Origin: Parachlamydiaceae bacterium
GTDB taxonomy: Bacteria > Chlamydiota > Chlamydiia > Chlamydiales > Parachlamydiaceae
Length of the DNA: 6,413 nucleotides
Reading direction: 5' to 3'
Assembly (NCBI GenBank): GCA_003164155.1
Contig: PLSG01000579.1
Span: 231-6,643 of the forward strand
Below, piece by piece: positions 1-5,893 of this stretch (within the stretch, counting starts at the first letter, position 1; the number at the start of each line of letters is the position of its first letter). Under the pieces are notes generated by a model, which was given only the letters and a program-made list of their open reading frames with translations, did not search any database and was not told where the DNA came from. A program made the translations under genes and the position numbers.

Positions 1-1446
1 GGAGTACCCTACTCTACTATCTACGACTACATTTCTCTTGTAAAATCTAAGCGTTTGACCTGGCCGCAAGTCGAGGCCATGAGCGAAGAAGCTCTGGAGA
101 ATGTGCTATCGAGTGACGATCAGCAAAGACCCTTGCCAGATTTTACACATATCGAAAGAGAACTAAAACGGGCAGGAGTGACTCTTCAGCTTTTGTGGAT
201 GGAATACAAAGAAGCGCATCCTGAAGGCTATCAGTACAGTCGCTTCTGTCAGATGTACGAACTCTGGTGTCGGAAAAATGATGTTTATACTCCGATGCCA
301 CATAAAGCTGGCGAGGAGCTGCTTGTCGACTACTCCGGCGACAAAATGCCGTTCATCTGCCCTATAACAAACACGAACAAGCAGGCTGAAATTTTTATTG
401 CTGCGCTTGGGGCCTCTGGCCGTATCTATGCGGAAGCGAGTGAATCTCAAAAGCTTTCTTGCTGGATTGAATCAAATATTAATGCCTTTGAATATAACGA
501 AGGCGTTACGGATCTCGTTGTTCCCGATAATTTGAAGTCTGCAGTGACGACCCCATGTCGCTACGAGCCCGATATTAACAGGGTGTACGAAGCGATGGGT
601 CAGCATTATGGTACCTTTGTGGTTCCTGCCCGAGTCATGAAACCAAAAGACAAATCAAAGGCAGAACAATCGGTCCAGTCTGTGCAACGAGAAATTCTCG
701 CTCCTTTGCGCAACCATACGTTTTTTGGTCTGGCTGAACTCAACAAACATATTTGGGAACGATTAACCCTGCTAAATAACCGTCCTTTCCAAAAAAGACC
801 AGGTTCCAGGGAGAGTCTTTATCTTGAAATAGATAAACCTGCCCTCAAACCGCTGCCCGCAACTCGCTATAGCTATCAGGAATGGATTACTCAGCTAATC
901 GTTGGACAAGACCATCATGTACTGGTTGATTGCCATAGCTACAGTGTTCCTTTCCAATATGCCAAAATGAATGTGGAAGTGGCTTTGAGCGCTAGAACGG
1001 TAGAAATCTGTCACAGAGGCCAGGTGGTTGCAAGGCATTGTCGCAGCTTTCTTCAAGGTGGGCGCACTACCCTTCGCGATCATATGCCTCCTAAATATCA
1101 GCACCTGTTTGATTCTTACGATAAAGAGTTGTTGCTTAACAAAGCACAACAAGTGGGACCCCATACCTATGAGTGGGTCAAGGAGGTTTTTCTTCTTAAA
1201 CGAAGACCACCAAAGCTTCTGTTCCACACAGTGCAAGGAGCTTTGACACTTGCCAAGGAATTCGGCACTGACAGGCTGGAAGCCATTTGTTGCCGTGCAA
1301 TTGCCTTGAAGATCCACTCATATAAAACGTTGAAATCAATGTTGGCGAATGGTGCTGATCATTTGCCTGCACCAATAGAAGAAAAAATTGAAAGTCATTT
1401 GCCTCAATACCACGACAATGTGCGCGGCGCCGAGCATTTTATATAA
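1..1446 (+). CDS. istA: IS21-family transposase IstA (5'-truncated by window edge)
   Basis: This is the DDE-type transposase that cuts and joins the element's ends, working with IstB. The frame is open from base 1, giving 481 visible residues; family members are about 500 long, so only a short N-terminal piece is missing. The TTG at 55 is not the start, because the upstream codons continue a typical IstA helix-turn-helix (GVPYSTIYDYISLVKSKRL). Numbering from base 1, the catalytic residues are D110 (VDYSGD), D176 (VPDNLKSAV) and E222 (KSKAEQSV), all in family-typical motifs. A C-terminal beta-rich region follows, with the characteristic pattern HVLVDCHSYSVPFQY and ARTVEICHRGQ. No frameshift or internal stop is seen, so the catalytic part looks intact. 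istB follows after 20 bases, the normal IS21 operon order. Confidence 0.95.
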   Translation, partial: GVPYSTIYDYISLVKSKRLTWPQVEAMSEEALENVLSSDDQQRPLPDFTHIERELKRAGVTLQLLWMEYKEAHPEGYQYSRFCQMYELWCRKNDVYTPMPHKAGEELLVDYSGDKMPFICPITNTNKQAEIFIAALGASGRIYAEASESQKLSCWIESNINAFEYNEGVTDLVVPDNLKSAVTTPCRYEPDINRVYEAMGQHYGTFVVPARVMKPKDKSKAEQSVQSVQREILAPLRNHTFFGLAELNKHIWERLTLLNNRPFQKRPGSRESLYLEIDKPALKPLPATRYSYQEWITQLIVGQDHHVLVDCHSYSVPFQYAKMNVEVALSARTVEICHRGQVVARHCRSFLQGGRTTLRDHMPPKYQHLFDSYDKELLLNKAQQVGPHTYEWVKEVFLLKRRPPKLLFHTVQGALTLAKEFGTDRLEAICCRAIALKIHSYKTLKSMLANGADHLPAPIEEKIESHLPQYHDNVRGAEHFI

Positions 1447-1466
1447 CCTGTAAACGGAGTAAAAAT

Positions 1467-2201
1467 ATGATGTTACACCCTGTTTTAGACCATCTGAAAG
1501 CACTTAAATTAGATGGAATGCATGAAGCATTACAAGAACAGCAAAACAAAAAAGAAATCAGAGAACTCAGCTTTGAAGAACGCCTGGGACTGTTGATAGA
1601 GCATGAAATATCGCTTCGAGAAAGCAAACGAGTTAAAAGGCGTTTGCAAAATGCTAGGCTGAGGACGCCTGCATGCTTTGAGGATATAAACTTCAAAGGG
1701 ACAAGAAAGCTGGATAAGTCCGCTGTCCTTTCACTTGAAAATTGTCAATGGATTAGAGACTCGAGAAATATTCTTGTCACAGGAGCCACAGGCACAGGCA
1801 AAACGTTTCTTGCCGAATCCTTTGCGCACAAAGCATGTTTAAAAGGTTTTAACGTGCTAAGTGTGCGGCTGACAAGATTTCTTGAAGAACTTGTGCAGGC
1901 AAAAGCCGATGGATCCTATTTGAAGCGTCTGCACGCCATATCTAAAACAGACCTCCTATTGGTTGACGATTTTGGAATCAGCCCATTCACAGATCAAAAT
2001 CGCCGCGATTTTTTGGAGATCCTCGACGACAGGTACAAGAAGAAATCGACCATCATCACGAGTCAGCTTGATGTCAAGCACTGGCATGCAGCTATTGGTG
2101 ATGCCACTCTAGCTGACGCGATCCTGGATCGCGTAGTCCATAACTCGTATCGCTTCGATCTCAAAGGGGACACGATGCGGAAAGAAGAACTATCGAAATA
2201 A
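1467..2201 (+). CDS. istB: IS21-family helper ATPase IstB
   Basis: IstB is the AAA+ ATPase, related to DnaA/DnaC, that helps IstA choose and engage target DNA. The 244-residue length is normal for the family. An N-terminal helical region (residues 1-95) precedes the nucleotide-binding fold. Walker A is GATGTGKT at residues 106-113 (Lys112), and Walker B is LLLVDDFG at 163-170 (Asp167/Asp168). The C-terminus ILDRVVHNSYRFDLKGDTMRK is the family signature. The first ATG of an ATG-ATG pair is chosen; it is preceded by the weak purine-rich site CGGAG at 1455-1459. The gene lies 20 bases after istA, so the two are probably co-transcribed and translationally linked. It appears complete and functional. 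Confidence 0.95.
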   Translation: MMLHPVLDHLKALKLDGMHEALQEQQNKKEIRELSFEERLGLLIEHEISLRESKRVKRRLQNARLRTPACFEDINFKGTRKLDKSAVLSLENCQWIRDSRNILVTGATGTGKTFLAESFAHKACLKGFNVLSVRLTRFLEELVQAKADGSYLKRLHAISKTDLLLVDDFGISPFTDQNRRDFLEILDDRYKKKSTIITSQLDVKHWHAAIGDATLADAILDRVVHNSYRFDLKGDTMRKEELSK

Positions 2202-2252
2202 ACAGAAACCCTTCTCTAATCCAGTAAGAGGCAAATTTAAAGAGGTATAAAT

Positions 2253-3197
2253 ATGGGATATATGACTTTTGAACAACAAGTGGTTTCTCATCTTCAGTTT
2301 CTTCGAGAAGCGGGTCTTGAACTTGTAAGCCTGACAATTGATTCAGCAGATTTCATTCGCTGTTTGGCAGCCGGAACCACTGGCCGTGGGGAATATGCCT
2401 ACAAAACAGTCTCAAGGCAACTAAATAATGGAATGACCGGTTTAATGACCTGGTGCCGCAGTAAAGGTGGGGAAATCAATCAGCACAAAACATATGGACA
2501 AGGAGCATTGCATGGAATAGCCGCCGAGAAAGGAGGCTCAAATATGGATCTGAAAAAGATTCAAAAGTTTTGGGATTTTTCTTCTCCCCATGGGGAGTCT
2601 GATTATTTAAAGCGAAAGGGAGTGCAGGCACATCGCATTCGTTTTAGAGAGAATTGCTATGGTAAAGTCGCGGTTATTCCCATGGCAAATGTACAAGGAG
2701 AGCTCAGAGGTTATCAAATTTTGAATTCGAATGGCTCCAAGGTGTTTGCCAAAGGGATTCGGGTAAATGGCTTGTTTCACTCTCTAACAGATTTGGTAGA
2801 CAATATAGCCATTGGCATTGCTGAAAGTTACGTAACGGCTGCCACCTGTTTTGAACTTTTGCCAATGCCAACGGTCACAGCATTTACCGGTGATAACCTG
2901 GAGCATGTGGCTGCTGTACTACGTCAAAGATATCCTAACAGTCCACTGGTGATATTTGCAGACAATGACAGACATCTCGACAAAAATAAGGGGATGATGG
3001 CTGCGGAAAAAGCTTTGAAGGAAGCAAAAGGCAATGGGATTGTTTTAGCACCTCAGTTTAGTGGAGATCTGAAGATGCGAGAATATTCGGATTGGAATGA
3101 TCTTGTGCGAGAAATTGGACCGATGGAAGCATCAAGACAGATGTGGGAGGCAATGAAACAGACGCAAGATGATAGGATTAAGACATTTTACATTTAG
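2253..3197 (+). CDS. Toprim-domain, TraC-like primase-type protein (cargo of the IS21 element)
   Basis: This 314-residue protein resembles the Toprim proteins of phages and plasmids annotated as DNA primase-like (TraC/Toprim_3 type). The N-terminal region (about 1-95, including FIRCLAAG and LMTWCRSKGG) fits the small domain that precedes Toprim in that family. The middle (about 118-175; YLKRKGVQAHRIRF, then KVAVIPMANVQGELRGYQ) is the usual linker. Toprim motifs follow: Glu191 in IAESYVTAA, the DxD pair Asp237/Asp239 in FADNDRHLD, and SDWNDL around Asp280-Asp283. These acidic residues normally bind metal in primases and topoisomerases. The usual Gly after the catalytic Glu is Ser here. No helicase domain or zinc ribbon is present, so it is not a full replicative primase. 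The start is backed by AAAGAGG at 2239-2245, 7 bases upstream. It follows istB by 51 bases and lies inside the inferred element end. Primase activity is an inference; its role in transposition is unknown. Confidence 0.8.
   Translation: MGYMTFEQQVVSHLQFLREAGLELVSLTIDSADFIRCLAAGTTGRGEYAYKTVSRQLNNGMTGLMTWCRSKGGEINQHKTYGQGALHGIAAEKGGSNMDLKKIQKFWDFSSPHGESDYLKRKGVQAHRIRFRENCYGKVAVIPMANVQGELRGYQILNSNGSKVFAKGIRVNGLFHSLTDLVDNIAIGIAESYVTAATCFELLPMPTVTAFTGDNLEHVAAVLRQRYPNSPLVIFADNDRHLDKNKGMMAAEKALKEAKGNGIVLAPQFSGDLKMREYSDWNDLVREIGPMEASRQMWEAMKQTQDDRIKTFYI
2529..2546 (+). promoter_or_regulatory. Strong internal in-frame ribosome binding site and ATG within the Toprim gene
   Basis: AAAGGAGG at 2529-2536 is an essentially perfect Shine-Dalgarno sequence. 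Seven bases later comes ATG at 2544-2546, in frame with the Toprim gene at codon 98. Initiation here would give a product of 217 residues starting MDLKKIQKFWDF, which keeps the whole Toprim core and lacks the N-terminal domain. The site is stronger than the one before the annotated start. The N-terminal 97 residues look like genuine family sequence, so this is more likely a second start than the only one. Use in vivo is not known. Confidence 0.45.
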
Positions 3198-3226
3198 AAA
3201 AATGCCTAATTAAAGGTACAGTAAAC

Positions 3227-3254
3227 GGGGGCTCGTGTAGAAAACGACGCCCCC
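3227..3254 (+). terminator. GC-rich hairpin after the Toprim gene (possible terminator)
   Basis: GGGGGC at 3227-3232 pairs with GCCCCC at 3249-3254. The stem continues with TCGT (3233-3236) against ACGA (3244-3247), leaving one bulged C at 3248 and a 7-base loop. The hairpin lies 29 bases after the Toprim stop codon, where the IS21 operon's transcription could end. It is followed by AAAACAAG and has no T-run on either strand, so it is not a standard intrinsic terminator. It could instead protect the mRNA 3' end or block incoming transcription. Confidence 0.4.
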
Positions 3255-3289
3255 AAAACAAGAAACCAGGAGAGCTAACGAATAGTCAG

Positions 3290-3400
3290 CGGAAAGACAG
3301 CGAAAAGGCAAAAAAGGGTCTCATCGGAAAAGTCGGCGGAATGGCTACGGAAGATGATCGCTTAAATCGGAACCGCTGATCGGATAAATCGGAATATGCA
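3290..3400 (+). repeat. IS21-type right end: CGGAA repeat array ending GGAATATGCA
   Basis: CGGAA occurs six times in about 105 bases, starting at 3290, 3325, 3337, 3348, 3368 and 3390. The last two sit inside 17-base direct repeats at 3356-3372 and 3378-3394, which differ at two positions and are offset by 22 bases. The array ends in GGAATATGCA, close to the CGGAATACGCA end seen in many IS21-family elements and agreeing with a CA-3' terminus. In this family such repeats are IstA binding sites, with matching inverted copies expected at the left end, outside this window. No gene was recognised here. Confidence 0.7.
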
Positions 3401-3420
3401 GTAAGCATGCTTAACGAGTA
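3401..3420 (+). repeat. Inferred IS66 left terminal repeat
   Basis: GTAAGCATGCTTAACGAGTA begins with GTAAGC, the conserved tip of IS66-family terminal inverted repeats. It lies directly against the inferred IS21 right end and 72 bases before tnpA. Bases 3402-3413 form a perfect 12-base palindrome (TAAGCATGCTTA). The assignment rests on the tip motif and position; the partner repeat on the right was not found. Confidence 0.55.
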
Positions 3421-3438
3421 ATTTGAATTTATTGCAAT

Positions 3439-3465
3439 GTCTCCTTGAAATTAACCCAAGGAGGC
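3439..3465 (+). promoter_or_regulatory. Hairpin sequestering the tnpA ribosome binding site
   Basis: CTCCTTG at 3441-3447 is the exact reverse complement of CAAGGAG at 3457-3463. A G-T wobble (3440/3464) and a G-C pair (3439/3465) extend it to 9 pairs with a 9-base loop. The 3' arm contains the AAGGAGG Shine-Dalgarno of tnpA (3458-3464), which sits 8 bases before the ATG. In RNA reading through from outside, the site would be paired and tnpA translation reduced. IS10 and IS50 use similar RNA structures to limit activation by outside promoters. The function here is inferred from complementarity. Confidence 0.6.
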
Positions 3466-3472
3466 TTTTGCC

Positions 3473-3835
3473 ATGATTTATAACTTAGAAACACTTGAAG
3501 AAATCCAGGCTTTCTTAACACATCTTCGCAGCGATACCAAGTCAAGACGTAAATTCCCAAAAGAAGTATGGGAATCGATTATCCGACTCAGTAAAGAATA
3601 TTCTGTAGAGGAAATCTGTGAACATCTCGAAATCCAACCAGCTTATCTCAAACAAAAGTTACGTAAATTTCAGGAATCTCAATCTGAAGTAGAGTTCCGA
3701 GAAGTTAGCTGTCAGAGCCAGAGCATTCATTCCTGTAACGTTACTATCGAGCTTGTAGCTAATTCAGGACTAAGAGCTAAAATTCAAGGATCTATTTCAT
3801 GTCTTAATTGCCTCCCATCACTGTTTAGAGGATAA
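3473..3835 (+). CDS. tnpA: IS66-family accessory protein TnpA (OrfA)
   Basis: This small protein is the first gene of IS66-family elements. It is needed with TnpB for full transposition, though its biochemical role is not settled; DNA binding is assumed. Its 120 residues match the family size. Residues about 27-66 (KFPKEVWESIIRLSKEYSVE through IQPAYLKQKLRKF) look like a helix-turn-helix. The C-terminal part, starting around FREVSC and running through VTIELVANSGLRAKI, fits the beta-strand tail of this family. The start is fixed by AAGGAGG 8 bases upstream, a site that can be hidden in the leader hairpin. The stop lies 3 bases before tnpB, so the two are probably translationally coupled. Confidence 0.85.
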   Translation: MIYNLETLEEIQAFLTHLRSDTKSRRKFPKEVWESIIRLSKEYSVEEICEHLEIQPAYLKQKLRKFQESQSEVEFREVSCQSQSIHSCNVTIELVANSGLRAKIQGSISCLNCLPSLFRG

Positions 3836-3838
3836 CTT

Positions 3839-4183
3839 ATGCTACAGATCTCTCCATCTACTCGCATTTTCATCTGCATGCAACAGGTTGATTTCCGAAA
3901 AGGTATTGACGGTCTTGCTTCAGTTTGTAGAAACAAACTTGACCTGGATCCTTTTCAAGGTGCGATTTTTGTTTTCCGCAATCGGCGGAAAACAACAATG
4001 CGCTTGCTTGTATATGATGGCCAAGGATTTTGGCTTTGCACTAAACGGTTATCTAAAGGCACTTTCCAGTGGTGGCCTAATGAATCATCCATTGATGCAA
4101 GACAGCTTCAGACTATGTTATGGAATGGTAATCCCGAGACTGCCGAATTTTCTGAAAATTGGAAAAAAATTACTACTCAATAA
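3839..4183 (+). CDS. tnpB: IS66-family accessory protein TnpB (Orf2)
   Basis: This is the conserved IS66 Orf2 protein, required for efficient transposition of IS66 elements. Its mechanism is not well defined, and it is unrelated to the RNA-guided TnpB of IS200/IS605. The 114 residues are full length. Family hallmarks are VDFRKGIDGLASV near residue 17, DPFQGAIFVFRNRRKTTMRL around 37-56, and the aromatic stretch YDGQGFWLCTKRLSKGTFQW. AGAGGA at 3827-3832, inside the tnpA stop region, is 6 bases from the ATG and supports this start. No disruption is seen. Confidence 0.92.
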   Translation: MLQISPSTRIFICMQQVDFRKGIDGLASVCRNKLDLDPFQGAIFVFRNRRKTTMRLLVYDGQGFWLCTKRLSKGTFQWWPNESSIDARQLQTMLWNGNPETAEFSENWKKITTQ

Positions 4184-4228
4184 AATTTTACTTTTGCTAA
4201 ATTAACGGCTTGCATTTGTAGGTATATC

Positions 4229-5893
4229 ATGAAAGGACCAACACGTATTGACTTTACCCCAGAGCAGGTCGAGGAGTTAATCGATCGTCTGTGTAAAGAA
4301 ACGTTGAGAAAAGAAGATTATCCAATTCTGGCCAATATTTTAAAAGCAGTCATCTGGATGAACTTTTCTCTACAAGAAAAGAAATTGTCTATTCAGCGCC
4401 TAAGAGCAATTTTTGGAATTAAAACCGAAAGTGCTAAGAAGCTAACCAAATTCATAGAACAAGCCAATGCTGCCAATAGACAGGAGAACGCTTCGAATGA
4501 AAATAATCAGCGAGAGACTTCAAATGAAACATCAGACAAGTCTTCTTCTCAAAAAAGAAAGGGGCATGGTCACCGACCTGCATCAGAGTTCACTCAGGCA
4601 AAAACGATTCATGTTGCTCATCAATCCCTGAAAAAGGGCGACACTTGTCCGTCTTGTCTGAAAGGAAGGCTCTTTAATCTATCTGCAGGATCTGTAATTC
4701 GCATTGTTGGTCAACCATGGTTACAGGTAGAGGTTTATCGGCCAGAGCGTCTTAGATGTTCTGTTTGTGGTAAAACCTTCACAGCCACTCTTCCCATGGA
4801 AATTATGACAGGATCGAGAGCTGATAGCAGCGCAAAAGCGATTGTTTCATTACTTAAATATAGAGGAGGCGTTCCATTCTACCGCCAAGGAGAGATCCAA
4901 AAAATTTTAGATGCTCCGATCTCACCTTCTGAGATTTGGGAAATGACAGAAGATGTTGCTAATGCTGTTCAACCGGTATATGCGCTTTTGTGCAAGCACG
5001 CAGCCTCTGCAGAATTAATACAAAATGATGATACCAAAGCGCGTATCTTGAGTATTATGGAAGACCGGGAGAAGCGAAAAGGAACTGAAGAAGAGGATAA
5101 GCGAAGTGGTATTTTTACAACCGGTGTTCTCGCTACATTGTCAGGTTTGGATGTGAAGATTGCTTTATTTTTCACCGGGATTAAGCATGCGGGAGAAAAC
5201 TTAGACAATCTTTTGGATAAAAGACCTTCGGGATTATCTCCACCGATCCAGCAATGTGATGGAGGCCACAATGTACCAAAAAATCACGATACCCATCTTT
5301 CAAACTGTAATGCCCATTGTCGTCGAAATTTTTATGAGTTGGCGGAAGCATGGCCTAAAATTGTCGTTAGAATCATTGGATGGTACTCCACAATATTTGC
5401 AAATGAAAAATCGGCGCCATCAGATCCCCTGTCACGCCTCAAATGGCATCAAGAGCAAAGTGGACCTATAATGGGAGAGATGAAGACTTATTGTGATAAC
5501 CTTATGGAACAAAAAGAGGTAGAACCGAATAGCAGTATGGGAAAAGCTATTGCCTACCTGCAAAATCATTGGGATGAATTAACATTATTTTTGCGAATGC
5601 CCGGCGTCCCACTCGACAATAATGCGACAGAGAGAATGTTAAAAAGGGCAGTTCTGAATCGGAAGAACGCCTATTTTTATCGCAATGAAACAGGTGCAAA
5701 AATAGGAGATATTCTCATGAGTGTAATAGAGACAAGTGCTTTAAATAAGATAAATCCTTGGGAATATCTAATTGCAATACAGAAATATCAGGAAGATGTT
5801 AGAGCAAACCCGAACCTCTGGATGCCGTGGCTCTATGAAGAGAGAGTCAAAGAGTTGCAGCCTGCTGAGATGCAGGAAGCTCACCGGCAATAA
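4229..5893 (+). CDS. tnpC: IS66-family DDE transposase TnpC
   Basis: This is the catalytic transposase of the IS66 element, 554 residues and apparently complete through the catalytic core. In order it has an N-terminal helical region (1-85), a Ser/Asn/Lys-rich linker (about 86-115), and the IS66 zinc finger with Cys140/Cys143 and Cys177/Cys180. The DDE core follows. Asp267 lies in QNDDTKARIL (the family's DET-like site), Asp344 in QQCDGGHN, and Glu468 in PLDNNATERMLKRAVLNRKN. The end MPWLYEERVKEL matches the family's usual MPWNY terminus. The last residues, QPAEMQEAHRQ, may be read from DNA beyond the original element, since they overlap an opposite-strand gene and no right terminal repeat follows. 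The ribosome binding site is weak (TAGG), and tnpB ends 45 bases upstream, so expression may be lower than that of tnpA and tnpB. Confidence 0.93.
   Translation: MKGPTRIDFTPEQVEELIDRLCKETLRKEDYPILANILKAVIWMNFSLQEKKLSIQRLRAIFGIKTESAKKLTKFIEQANAANRQENASNENNQRETSNETSDKSSSQKRKGHGHRPASEFTQAKTIHVAHQSLKKGDTCPSCLKGRLFNLSAGSVIRIVGQPWLQVEVYRPERLRCSVCGKTFTATLPMEIMTGSRADSSAKAIVSLLKYRGGVPFYRQGEIQKILDAPISPSEIWEMTEDVANAVQPVYALLCKHAASAELIQNDDTKARILSIMEDREKRKGTEEEDKRSGIFTTGVLATLSGLDVKIALFFTGIKHAGENLDNLLDKRPSGLSPPIQQCDGGHNVPKNHDTHLSNCNAHCRRNFYELAEAWPKIVVRIIGWYSTIFANEKSAPSDPLSRLKWHQEQSGPIMGEMKTYCDNLMEQKEVEPNSSMGKAIAYLQNHWDELTLFLRMPGVPLDNNATERMLKRAVLNRKNAYFYRNETGAKIGDILMSVIETSALNKINPWEYLIAIQKYQEDVRANPNLWMPWLYEERVKELQPAEMQEAHRQ

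Larger units (their letters stand above)
1..3400 (+). mobile_element. IS21-family element, left end outside window, carrying a Toprim cargo gene
   Basis: The element holds istA, istB and a Toprim-domain gene in one direction, followed by a CGGAA-repeat array ending in GGAATATGCA. IS21-family elements have ends of the 5'-TG...CA-3' type with several transposase-binding repeats, and many end in a sequence close to CGGAATACGCA; the 3290-3400 stretch fits. The left end is not in the window, because istA is already open at base 1. The 51 bases between istB and the Toprim gene show no end-like repeats, so the right end is placed after the Toprim gene. With at least 3.4 kb the element is larger than the usual 2 to 2.5 kb two-gene IS21. 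The right boundary comes from motif resemblance and is not proven by a target duplication. Confidence 0.72.
3401..5893 (+). mobile_element. IS66-family element (tnpA-tnpB-tnpC), right end not found
   Basis: The standard three-gene IS66 set is present in order and all on one strand. The inferred left end starts GTAAGC at 3401, 72 bases before tnpA, a normal leader length for the family. IS66 elements should end in the complement (...GCTTAC) shortly after tnpC and be flanked by an 8-base target duplication. No GCTTAC occurs between the tnpC stop and the end of the window, and the last 8 bases before the element (AATATGCA) do not recur downstream. The right boundary given is simply the tnpC stop. 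The three reading frames themselves are intact. Confidence 0.8.

Noticed and set aside
163..450. Minus-strand open frame inside istA
   Set aside because: It is antisense to the conserved IstA catalytic region and has no family resemblance.
895..1317. Minus-strand open frame inside istA, and the plus-frame at 1028-1246
   Set aside because: Both overlap the conserved IstA C-terminal region in other frames and resemble no protein.
1439..1696. Minus-strand open frame over the start of istB
   Set aside because: It is antisense to the IstB N-terminus, with low-complexity composition typical of a shadow frame.
3278..3379. Short open frame after the AGGAGAG sequence near 3268 (ACG AAT AGT ... TGA)
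   Set aside because: It has no ATG/GTG/TTG start next to the SD-like sequence, and it lies in the IS21 terminal repeats, which explain the sequence better.
3401..3440. Sigma70-type promoter for IS66 in the leader
   Set aside because: No -35/-10 pair with acceptable match and spacing was found; TTAACG at 3411 has no matching -10.
3839..4183. tnpB as an RNA-guided nuclease
   Set aside because: The name is shared only; this 114-residue IS66 Orf2 protein has no RuvC-like motifs.
3888..4205. Overlapping plus-frame inside tnpB
   Set aside because: tnpB in the other frame carries all IS66 Orf2 motifs; this frame has none.
4969..5271. Minus-strand frame and the plus-frame at 5256-5471 inside tnpC
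   Set aside because: Both are shadows of the conserved DDE core of TnpC.
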